A stretch of DNA of 64,000 bases from Crocodylus rhombifer (lineage: Eukaryota; Chordata; Crocodylia; Crocodylidae). Each line of letters opens with the position of its first letter. Positions within the stretch are counted from its first letter, which is position 1. Location: positions 553,329 through 617,328 of the forward strand of contig JAVSML010000977.1 in NCBI GenBank assembly GCA_038503035.1, given 5' to 3'. Both the position numbers and the translations under genes were made by a program. The notes beneath the pieces are model-generated. The model searched no databases. It worked only from the letters and a program-made list of their open reading frames with translations, and was not told where the DNA came from. Of this stretch, positions 55,475 through 64,000 are shown one piece after another.

Positions 55475-55905
55475 AGTTTTAAGGTGGTTGAGAAGTCCAA
55501 TCCATGCTCTGTGAGATTTTTCCACAGATATGACAAGTGGTGCCTTGTAGGGGAGGGCACAGGTGTTGACCAGCATGTTATGCACTTTCCTTCCTCCTCT
55601 GCAATTTCTCAGCTTCCTGAGCAAGATAGTTCACTTTGAAGTGGGGTGTAGCTTGATGTATGGTACAATGCCATTTGAGACCTGTTTTCAGCCAGCATGT
55701 CCTAATTTGTAGGATTGATGCCACACTTCTTAAGGTATGCTTTCAGGGTGTCCTTGTAGCATTTCCTGTCCTCCGCGGGTCCTCTTATTATGACTAAGTT
55801 GAGAGAAGAGGATTTGCTTTGGGAGATGAGCGTCAGTCATCAGCACACAGTGGCCAGCTTAGCGGAGTTGATGTTTCAGGATCTTTGCCTCGGTGCTGGT
55901 TATGT
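55475..55905 (-). pseudogene. LINE C-terminal domain with degenerate zinc finger
   Basis: Frames on the - strand include STEAKILKHQLR, CGINPTN-like text and, at the very end, a C2H2-like run whose pieces read CHICGK and GLLNHLKTH (about 55545-55480). LINEs of this kind can end in a C2H2 finger of the form CxxC...GLxxHxxTH. One frame change splits the two halves. It is separated from the RT by the GC-rich insertion. Confidence 0.65.
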
Positions 55906-55910
55906 TAGCT

Positions 55911-56822
55911 TAGGGACAGACAATTATTTTGGTGGAGGGCTGCTGACACAGTTTTGGCAGGCTGTCGAGGGCCGCATGGGTAGCTCTGCCCCTTGGCCAG
56001 TGCCCCGCTCTTTGGCAGGTGCTCTGCCCCCTGGTCACCATCTTGAGACCAATGTCTTGGGACCAATGTCCCAGGGCCAGCACCGGTGGGGCCCAAAGCA
56101 GGGCACAGGCTGGCGGGGTCTGTGGAGCTGGGCTGAGCTGCACCATCAGGGAGAGGGGAGCTGGCCCAGCTCCATAGAGCCCCTGCCGGTTGGGACCCCA
56201 CACTCCTGCCACAGTTCTCTGGGCCCCGCTGGCACTGGCCCCAGGACACCAGTGCAGGCCCTGTGCTCCTGCACCTGCATACTCCCAGTGTCCCCCCAGC
56301 TCCATGGTACAGGTGGGGGACAGTGTGCAGCCCCAAACCCCTGCTCCCTGGCAGGGAAGGGGCTGGTGCTAAGCGTGGGGAAGTGGCCCCTCCCTTGTCC
56401 CATGGCCAGCACTTCCTGCTGCAGCCACTCTCAGCCCATGCGGAGCTGTCCTGAGCAGGCACAGGTGGCTGTAGCGCAGGGCAGCAGCAGCTGTAGCCCC
56501 CCCGCTTGCCACACTAGGCAGTTTCTGCTGCTGCTGCCCACCTGGAGCTTGTGCACTAGGCAGCTCAGAGGCGGTGGTGGCAAACCCTTCCCGGGGCGGC
56601 AAGCAGGCAGGCAAGTCTGAAGCTGTGCAGGGCTGGCAGATTACAAGTTGAGTGTGGGCGGGGGGGAAGTGGCCCTGTGCCCACCCTGTGGCCGGCACCC
56701 TGCGCTGCAGCCTCTTGCAGCCCATATGGGGCTGCCTGTGCCTGCTCAGGACAGCCCTGTGTGGGCAGGGAGCGCCAGCCAGTGGTAATTTGTGGGTGGA
56801 GGGGGCAGCTTGTGCTGGGGCA
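55911..56822. mobile_element. GC-rich hAT-like insertion inside the LINE
   Basis: It begins TAGGGACAGACAATTATTTT then GGTGGAGGGCTGCTGA, the left end of the 51724/62716 family. The interior holds a diverged direct duplication (about 56380-56455 and 56667-56740) and a 21-bp inverted match (GCTGTCCTGAGCAGGCACAGG near 56444 and its reverse complement near 56737). No matching right terminus was found. The long frames (276 and 185 codons) are artefacts of GC-rich repeat. Confidence 0.6.
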
Positions 56823-56829
56823 GGCTAAT

Positions 56830-57900
56830 GGAGCATCTTGGTCTTCCCAATGTTAAGGGAGAGTCCTAGGCTGTGATAGGCACCTGAGAAAAGGTCACGG
56901 GTGGAGTGTAGATCAGTTTCAGTGAGTGTGAGAATAACAGTCATTAGCATACTGAAGGTCAGTACACAAAGATAACACAATTGTCAGTGTACTGAAGGTT
57001 GGTGATGGTAACTTGGTCTTGGTAATGTCGTTCGTTTTGCTGTGAAGGTGCTGCATGTTGAAACTTTCATTTCTACCCAGGAGACCTTTTACAATCTCCT
57101 CTCCTATGCCTGAAAAAGGTGCTTGTGCCCAAAAGCTTGCAATTAAAAATGTTTTTGCAAAAAAAAAAAAAAAAAATCTAGTTGGTCTAATAATAGGTAT
57201 CACCTCTACCGCAAGTTCTGATTCCTTTTGGGAAGGTCAGTTAATGACATAAACAGCTCTTGGTGTTGCTCTCTGCACTTCTTCTGAATCTGTCGTGCAA
57301 CAAAAATTGTCAGTGGTACCCCAAGGTGGTCTAAAGCCACACTAGGATTTTGGAAGGACATCTTTGGCAAGGGGAAGGAAGGAATTCAAAAGGATGTGAG
57401 TAAGAATCTTCCTAGCAATGGAGAAGAGGACAGTGCCTCGGTAGTTCCCACACATTGACTTATCCTCTTTCTTAAAGATGGTCACAATGTTGGGATTCTT
57501 TAAATCAGGTGGAACTTCCTCATTAACCCATATTTTGATGAGAAGGTGACATTTTTGCGCTAGTGCTGTTCCACCAGCTTTGAAGACATCTGCAGGGATG
57601 CCATCTGAGTCTGGCACCTTATTGTTCTTGGTCACCCATGGGTGATGGCATGCCAGCCTTCCTTGAAGGATGGGGGATCAGCAAGAGGTTCTATTACTGG
57701 GTGTTGAGGGATGGACTTGATGGTGGCAGCTGGGACCACACATTCACAGCTGAGTAGAGTCTTGAAGGTGCTTCTTCTAGTGTTGCTTGATGGATACATT
57801 GTCCATGAGAAGGGTGGAGCTATCCTGGGATTGCAGAGGGGTTGGGCCATTGGAATGTGGCCCGTGGATGGCTTTTACTGCTTGAAAGACGTTCCTTGTA
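56830..57900 (-). pseudogene. LINE reverse transcriptase remnant
   Basis: The - strand gives VPDSDGIPADVFKAGGTALA (near 57590), DLKNPNIVTIFKKEDKSM (near 57490), GNYRGTVLFSIARKILTHIL (near 57420), then VARQIQKKCREQHQELF (near 57290). After an insertion it gives FNMQHLHSKTND (near 57045), LQYANDC (56940-56957) and GLSLNIGKTKM. The catalytic YADD is YAND here. The central fingers/palm part between CREQHQ and FNMQ is gone. Confidence 0.8.
57078..57222 (+). mobile_element. Penelope-like 3' tail inserted in the LINE
   Basis: CCTGAAAAAGGTGCTTGTGC then CCAAAAGCTTGCAATTAAAA, a poly-A run of about 19 (57155-57176) and TCTAGTTGGTCTAATAATAG parallel the tail at 27974-28050 (CCTGATGAAGGG...GAAAGCTTGCTAAGAAC...TTAGTTGGTCTAATAAA). 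The hammerhead core is decayed (CTGAAAA). Confidence 0.6.
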
Positions 57901-58394
57901 TCATGTTGGTCAGCAAAACTCTGGAGCTCTAAGGCCTTCACTTGGCACCACTGATTCTTGATGTCCTGTAGCCTCCTCTGCTTTACAGCTTTGAGTTGGT
58001 GGTAAGCTCTCAGTCCAAGGAGGGTTCTTTTTGCCAAATGCAGAGTGTGGCTCTCTTCTGATGGCTAAGTTCTAGGATTTCCTCATTATTCTTATCAAAC
58101 CAGTTTTGTGACGGTAAGTGGAGTATCTAATTGATTCAGCTCATGTGTTGTGAATAACGGTCTTAAGCACCTCCTAGTGTACCTGGATGTCCGTGAGGTC
58201 ACCAGGTAGGTCAGTGAGCCTCTCGGTTAGCTTGGTCTTGGAATGCCCTGATGTTAAATCTCTTCTGCATTCCTTTTGGCTGTCTACAGTGTTGTGGTAT
58301 AAGCTACATGGCCATGACTGATCTGGCTAAACGGTGGTCTGTCCAGCAGTCATCTGCATCTCTCAGGACTTCGGTGATATGGACATCAGTACGA

Positions 58395-59010
58395 TCTCAA
58401 ACTCTGACAATAATATAGTCAAGAAGGAGCCAGTGATTGGAGAGGGGATGTTTCCAAGTGGTCTTATATTTGTCAGTCTGTCTGAAGATGATATTTGTGA
58501 TAAGCAAGTCATGCTCTGCATATTTGCTGAGGAGGAGGATACCATTGGAGTTGACTTTCCCCATCCCCTTTCCCAATGGTGCCACTTCTGAGTTCAGAGA
58601 GTTGCTCAACTCTTGGGTTGAAGTCACCCATGAGGATGAGCTTATCTTCCTTGGCACTGGCAGTTAGGACTGTCAGGAGCACAGCATAACTATTTCTTGT
58701 TGACTACTACATCATCAAGTGTGGGGGCTTATGCACTGATGACCGTAGCATACTGGTTGTTACTGAGCTTGAGGTAGAGAGACATAAAGCGTTGGTTAAT
58801 GTCCACACGGAGTTCTGAAAGCTGGTTAACAATATTGTACTCGGCGGCTAAGCCAACCCCATGAATGTGCCTCTCTTCAGGTAACTTTCCTTTCCAAAAA
58901 AGGTGTAGCCACCTCCTCCTTCCAGCTGGCTTTCATCTACCCAGCAGGTCTCACTTAAGGCAGCAATATCAATGTTATATCTTGCAAGTTCTCTAGCTAC
59001 TACGGTGGTT
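58395..59010 (-). pseudogene. LINE endonuclease domain remnant
   Basis: Reading the - strand down from about 59005: VARELARYNIDIAALSET, ESQLEGGGGYTFFGK, then DKLILMGDFNPRVE (near 58630), then GMGKVNSNGILLLSKYAEHD (near 58540) and HPLSNHWLLLDYIIVR (near 58410). These are the apurinic-endonuclease-type blocks: an E in LSET, GDFN, and a pattern ending LLDYxIVR. Several stops interrupt it. In an intact element this enzyme nicks the target DNA. Confidence 0.8.
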
Positions 59011-60387
59011 CTTTCAGGAGATCATGAGAGTGTGGATATTCTATGTGGTGAATTTAAGTACTTTATTTTGTTGGTTTTGGATGCAAGTAGAGTGATCCCA
59101 CTGGATGTGGCAATCCAGCCACAGGGGTTTGAGACGGCCTAAGTTTAGGGTCCCTTTTCCAGCCTTTTCCTCATTTAGGGTGAACAGAAGGGATCCTAAA
59201 GCGGACTGTTCAGCCACAGGTGCTGAATTGTACTCCTGTCTTGGGAAGTGCGAAACATCCATCACGCGACTGCCACCTATGTGCAGATTTGTATCTATGG
59301 ACTCCCAGAAATCATTTTTCCTGTTCCCGCTGCCACTCGTCCATTGCCGAAGGACTTGGTTTGTGGGAGATGTTAACACCTCTTGCTGAGACCTGTGCGT
59401 GACATCTGTCAATGTAGGAAGCTGGTCCACAAGTGACAGCTGCACGAGCTTGACAGGAGGGAGCTCTGAACCCAGTGGCAAGGATGGCCAAGACAACTGG
59501 AGCCCTCCATTGTGCTGCAGCCCTCATCCTCCTTCATGCCCACAGAGAACCAGCAGGTCCTCAAGTATGCCTGTTCAGCTGTTGGGGTCTTCAGAAGTTT
59601 GGACTGTGCTTAGTCTGGGACCTCACCTCAGATCGGTTCACCGTGGGAAACCCTACCAGGGGTACAAAACTCTAGATGACATGGGTGTCATTTCAAGCTC
59701 TCAGGGTTATTGGAATGCACAAACCTCTCCACCACAAGAAGGTTATGGTTCAAGGAAAGGTAGTAGACATGACTGTTGGTGGCAGTCCTCTGGTTCTGCA
59801 CCTTTTGCCTGAATGCAACTCCATGCAGCTACATACCCCTGGCTCCATGCCTCTTCCTAGCCCAGAGCTCTGTGCTGCTGGGCAGGTACACAGAGCTGCA
59901 TTCAATCAGCAGCATGGAACTCTGGCTGGTCAGCAGTGCCAGGGGTGTGTGACATTGTGGAGCTGAGGGCATGTGGCAGCACGGAGCTGCATTTGGGCAA
60001 TATGGAGCTGGGGGCATGCGGTGGCACAGACCCATACTTGGATGGTGGCGTGGAGCCAAGGGGTGCTGCCCATAGTTGTGGGCATTGTTGCACTGGTGCA
60101 CACCCCTCACTCCAGATGTGTGGCACTGTATGGGCATGACTTTGTCACTGTATGTCTCTCGCTCCATGCTACTGCCTGGCCAGAACTCCCATGCCACCGT
60201 GTCCCTCTGGCTTCTCTTCAACTCAAGCCCCCAGCTCTACCCTGACTGAATGTGATTCCATGCAGCTGCATGCCCCTAGACCTACAATGCTGCCTGAATG
60301 TGTCTGTACAGATCTGGCTTGGGAGGAGCTCCTATGATCTGGATCTGGCCTGGGGCCCAGGGTGGGTTTGACATCCCTACTTTAATG

Positions 60388-61093
60388 GGATCAGGGTTTC
60401 AACTTTTTGTTGAAGGGCCTTTGACAACTAGGATGCATATTTTCTTTCATGCCCAAATGAGCTTTGGTCAAGCATGGCAAGAGCACTGTTTAGTTTCTTG
60501 AATTTTTCAGTTGTAGGTTGTTTGGGATTGGAACAGCAGGAATAATTGGGTATATCTCTCCCTAATGCAGCTTTGCAAAAAGATGAAAACCAGTGCCAAT
60601 TTGCTTGTGGCTAATGTTTTGGAGATTTTTGTGGGAGACACTTGAATACCAGTGAATCTCAGTGTTTAAAGCTGCCAAAGGCATTGTTTTTTGTTTACAC
60701 AGATCCAATGACTACTACTTTTCTTTGGAGCTTTGAAAGTAGCAGTCACTAAAGTAGGGCTTGCAGTGTCACTTTGCAATACCATTTTTGAGCACATATA
60801 ACAAAAAAAAGTGAAATCTGAGAAAGTAAAGATCCACAGCTTCAATTTAGTTTAGCTCTAGTATGGGGCTGGCTCAAGAGCGTTTTAATCACTGTACCTT
60901 TACACATGCTAGGAAAATGGAAGATTGAAAAAGTAAGAGTTAAGTCTCTCCTGCTGTACACAGTTACCCAGAACACATTTTACCTATTGGTTTTATAGCC
61001 AGAAGTGTAATTTCTTATCCATTTCTGCATTGGCAGCATGGAGTTAGTGTAAATTACAGGAGAAAGTAAGGCAGAGGCCAGGCCAGTGTGGCA
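60388..61093. other. Intron sequence
   Basis: A+T-rich, with nothing recognised. Confidence 0.5.
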
Positions 61094-61367
61094 CTTCAGA
61101 GCAGGGCTGTCCAACTGGCAGCCTGTGGCTGCATGTAGCCCACAGGTCCCGACAGCTGATTCTCCTAGCACTGCCCAGTGTGGAAGGGGCTGAGGGTCTA
61201 CGCATCACTTGCCCAACTTGTGTCGAAGGTGGGATATTGCTGCTTATGTTTGAAGCATAGTAGTGCTGCTGCAAAAGCCTACTCAGTGAGGGGGTTTCTT
61301 GGAGGGGCCACTCTTGGAGGTATGTGGCCAGGGAGTTACACACAGGCGTGACAGCCCTGCCTTGGGG
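61094..61367. mobile_element. hAT-type MITE, CAGGGCTGTCCAAC family
   Basis: The body is 61102-61359 (258 bp), from CAGGGCTGTCCAACTGGCAG to GCGTGACAGCCCTG. The flanks CTTCAGAG and CCTTGGGG agree at 4 of 8 only. It is related to the 47304 copy. Confidence 0.68.
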
Positions 61368-62707
61368 ACTAACTGGTTTCGAGAGGCACAAGCTTTTTTT
61401 AGACAACAGACTACTTTGTCAGACTGATTCAGTCGAGCTGGAACATCTCTGGGGCAGGACTGATTCCCATGTGCATCTCAGCAGTATCTCCCAAGAGCAG
61501 GGCAAATGTTAGATGTCTTGAAGGCACATTAAGCTTGATATGCTAGAATCCTTTCCTTTCCTTTTCCTTTCCTTTCCTTTCACATTAACACTTTTTGCCT
61601 TAGCTAGCTCAGGTAGTATGCCTTCAATAGTAGGTAATGGATAATGACTTCTTTTCAATGCGCTAAGTGGTTTTGGATCTGTGTAGATCCTCAGTTTGCC
61701 AGATGTTTTTCATATGATTATCAGGCTTTTGATCCAGTTGGTACTAATTTCCATGTATTTATTAACTCCTCTTCTTGTTAGTCTCGTTGAAGTTTCTAGG
61801 TTAGTGCAGAACTTTGCATTTTTATAATGGTACAGGCTTTTTCTCACTTGAGCTTACCCTCCCAGGGTCCATCTTCCTCCAGTACTTCTTTGTACTCTGT
61901 TAGAACGTTTGACAAAGACGATGGTGTGTTTCCTTGCTTCTGCCTCGTGGAAGATATTCTGGTGGTACACTGAGATTGATCCATAGCTTGGACTAGTCAG
62001 CTGCCTAACAGTGGATGGCACTCTTCAGTGTCAGCCCCTATGAACTCCAGGTGGTATTACTTTCTGTTCCTTGGGTTTTTTATTGACAGCCTGCATTTCC
62101 CCACTGGTTGTAGAGTAGTTTTATTATGTCACCAGTACCTGGTCACATTCCTTCAATTTGATATTCCTGCTGAGCAGTAGTGCAGGAATTAAATTGCAGC
62201 TGGCTCACCTATCTGAACCAGTTAGTTTCTTAGTGCCACCCTACGTTGCCTTCTGCCTGACTTCAGATTGACATGGCTGACTACCCCCCTCTCTACAGGA
62301 GAAGGTGGGTAAGGGTAAGCATGACTTATCTAGAACTTATGAGATTCAGATGTTTATAGTGGCTGTGGACTGGTTAGTTAGCTGAAGACATTTAATTTAG
62401 AGTTTAACACAGCAAGATTAAGGTGAAATTCACTTAAAGATTTAGGCATGGCTATGCCAAACATCTCAGTACTTTTAGATGCCTGGCTCTAGCAGTAAAA
62501 CTTGCATACCTGAGTTAGGTATCTAAGTTCCTTGTACTTTGTGTGCAGACTTAGGTGTCTAGAGGAATAGCATTCACAACAGCAAGCATGTGGAATATGC
62601 AGGATACTTAGACATGCTGGTAAAAAAGTGCTGAAGCAAGGATTCTTCCTTTCAGACCTAGGCAATAATATGAAAAATGGGATTCATACCCTAAAATCCT
62701 TATCTCC
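61368..62707. other. Intron sequence with TTTCC microsatellite
   Basis: CTTTC/CTTTT units run from 61551 to 61586. The rest is plain sequence without named repeat or exon. Confidence 0.6.
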
Positions 62708-62715
62708 ACTTAAAG

Positions 62716-64000
62716 CAGGGGTGGGCAATTATTTCAGCTGGAGGGCTGCTTAATGAATTTTGGTGAACTGTCGAGGGCTGCAAAGGTAGCCCTGTCCCTT
62801 GACAGGTGCCCCACCCTGTGGTCACCATGTTGGGACTGGAAGCCCTACCCCTGACCTTTTCCACCAGAAGTCTTTCCTCTTGCCCCCAGAAGTACTTCTT
62901 TTGGGGGGATTACCATCTTGGAACCAGAAAAAAACAAATTACAGACTAAATGTCAAACATCTATTATAACACTTGTAAATTTTATTTCAAAAATATTTTT
63001 GTAATAATTTGTTTGCATAGTGTATATAGAGATGATTGTATAATAGCTCAAAAATAAAGTCTTACTCTTGTATATTGTGTGTGGGAGACTGTGTGGGATG
63101 TGGTTGAGGGGTGGATGTATGTGTATGGTAGGGTGTGGAGGAGTGTGTGCAATTTGTGAAGGGGTGTGTGTGGGGCATGTAGGGTATATTGTGGGGTGTG
63201 CGTGTATGTGGTAAAGGTGTGAGGACAAAGTGTGGGTTTGGGTGTGAGGGAGGGTGGGGGAGTATGGGGATCCACCTACCCACACACTTCCTCACTCCCA
63301 TAGTGTACAGTCCCTGGTGCCAGCAGCAATAGCATGTGGCAACCCCTCAGGGTGCTCATGGCCTGCATAGGCATTGTTGCCCAGTGGTGCATGGCTCCAG
63401 CCAGTTCTGGGAGCTGCGCATGGCAGCAAGGAGCGGAGCCAGGCTGACCTGCCTTTATCACACGGGGCTCCTCATGGTATGCATGCAGCTCCTGGGACTT
63501 GTTCAGCACCAGGGGGAAGCCCCACATGATGGAGCTGGCTGCCTTCCCCACTCCCTGCCACCAAGTGCAGCTCATAAGACTCCACCGGAAATGGAGTGGA
63601 GCCACAGCCAAGGCTTCCTGCCAGAGTCTGGTGAGCTGCACATGGTGGCAGGGAGTGGGGAAGGCAGCCGCCTACATTGCGTGGGGCTTCCCCTTGGTGG
63701 CACGTGAGCACTGGCAGCTGCAGGGAGTCCTGCCATAGAGGCAAGCTGGCTTGGCTCTGCTCCTTGCTGCCATGTGCAGCTCCTGGAACTGGCTGGAGTC
63801 ATGTGCCACTGGGCAGCAGCACCTGCGTGGGCCATGAACACCCTGAGGGCCTGCTGCTTGCTTCTGCCGCCACTGGTGTCGTCTGTGCACTGTGGGGGGG
63901 GAGACACACCCCTCACCCCACAAACCCAACACACCCACCCCCTGCCTACCTGAGCTCTGTGTTCCCACTGACACCCTTGGGCACAGGCTCCAGACTTTGT
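62716..64000. mobile_element. hAT-like left end followed by a long GC-rich foldback (runs off the window)
   Basis: The left terminus CAGGGGTGGGCAATTATTTC and GGAGGGCTGCTTAATGAA match the 51724/55911 family. After a GT-rich tract (63065-63270) comes a long imperfect inverted repeat. Text at 63340-63450 (CCTCAGGGTGCTCATGGCC ... GCATGGCAGCAAGGAGC) matches the reverse complement of 63755-63865 (CCTCAGGGTGTTCATGGCC ... ACATGGCAGCAAGGAGC), centred near 63605. Even the GT-rich tract has an AC-rich partner at 63895-63945. The right terminus lies beyond 64000. Overlapping frames on both strands are by-products. Confidence 0.65.

Larger units (their letters stand above)
55450..59500 (-). mobile_element. 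Non-CR1 LINE (endonuclease, RT, C-terminal zinc finger), degenerate
   Basis: On the - strand the order is endonuclease (59010-58395), linker (58340-57800), RT (57650-56830) and C-terminal domain (55905-55475). It belongs to a family widely annotated in animals as CFDP2-like or LINE-type proteins. I do not assign the clade. It is broken by frame changes, by a Penelope-like tail at about 57078-57222, by a GC-rich block at 55911-56822, and by loss of parts of the RT at both insertion sites. The 5' limit within 59.1-59.8 kb is uncertain. Confidence 0.75.
55348..60387. mobile_element. hAT element enclosing a LINE, with perfect 8-bp target duplication
   Basis: CTTTAATG at 55348-55355 and at 60380-60387 flank CAGGGGTGTCAAAC (55356-55369) and GTTTGACATCCCTA (60366-60379), inverted ends that agree at 12 of 14. 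The 5024-bp body is not one unit. Only about 55356-55450 and about 59800-60379 look like hAT sequence. Between them sits an antisense LINE with its own insertions. No hAT transposase is visible. The same family end is seen at 28764-28776. Confidence 0.82.

Noticed and set aside
55790..56620. 276-codon + strand frame and 185-codon - strand frame
   Set aside because: The frame starts in LINE sequence and runs into the GC-rich hAT-like insertion. It has no motif and overlaps frames on both strands.
63062..63974. Several 80-123-codon frames on both strands
   Set aside because: They are by-products of a long inverted repeat and a GT-rich tract: the two strands resemble each other.
14396..64000. 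Search for BMPR2 exon 2 or later exons
   Set aside because: No frame shows the cysteine-rich extracellular pattern or kinase motifs, so none is claimed in the window.
1..64000. CRISPR arrays, operons, ribosome binding sites, phage or plasmid features
   Set aside because: The window is vertebrate nuclear DNA. No regularly spaced direct repeats or bacterial gene structure occur.

Overview
The window reads as nuclear DNA of a sauropsid, most likely a crocodilian. It is A+T-rich and repeat-laden, with CR1 LINEs of many ages, many short non-autonomous hAT elements, Penelope-like sequence, MIR-type SINEs and GC-rich foldback elements. The only host gene I can support is one exon. A GC-rich, CpG-rich island at about 13.13-14.42 kb carries a long 5' leader and a signal-peptide exon at 14314-14389 that ends at a consensus GTAAGT donor. 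It holds 25 codons plus one base, exactly the coding length I recall for exon 1 of human BMPR2 (type II BMP receptor). Its residues align with the human signal peptide without gaps, with 10 of 25 identical by my alignment from memory. I therefore read 1-13.1 kb as upstream intergenic DNA and 14.39-64.0 kb as the first part of a very long intron 1. I see no second BMPR2 exon.

Upstream region (1-13.1 kb). The main item is a nearly full-length but dead CR1 LINE on the + strand (about 0.64-5.06 kb). It has an ORF1 with a coiled coil and an SGNH-esterase-like domain, and an ORF2 with endonuclease and reverse transcriptase. Rearranged or partial CR1 copies lie on the - strand at 5.42-6.04, 10.74-11.25 and 12.29-12.61 kb. 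Short hAT elements with recognisable 8-bp target duplications lie at 6.1, 8.1, 10.9 and 12.8 kb. The 10.9-kb copy sits inside a CR1, and the 12.8-kb copy ends about 60 bp before the CpG island.

Intron 1 (14.39 kb to the end). Long stretches of plain A+T-rich intron (14.4-19.1, 38-42.5, 43-46.5 and 48.5-50.6 kb) alternate with repeat clusters. Notable elements are a Penelope-like fragment with a GIY-YIG-like stretch and a hammerhead-like core (27.5-28.1 kb), a tRNA-Gly-like SINE head (22.43 kb), a Tigger/pogo-like element with a TA duplication (51.92-52.50 kb), and LINE pseudogenes on both strands. Several GC-rich elements fold back on themselves through long imperfect inverted repeats (23.5-24.1, 34.7-35.6, 37.0-37.8 and 63.0-64.0 kb).

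The most complex locus is 55348-60387. A hAT element with a perfect 8-bp target duplication (CTTTAATG) encloses an antisense LINE with endonuclease, RT and zinc-finger remnants. That LINE is itself interrupted by a GC-rich hAT-like block and by a Penelope-like tail. All transposon coding regions I can read are broken, so no active mobile element is evident. No exciting new cellular system is visible. The interest lies in the repeat biology and in the uORF-rich leader of the BMPR2-like gene.
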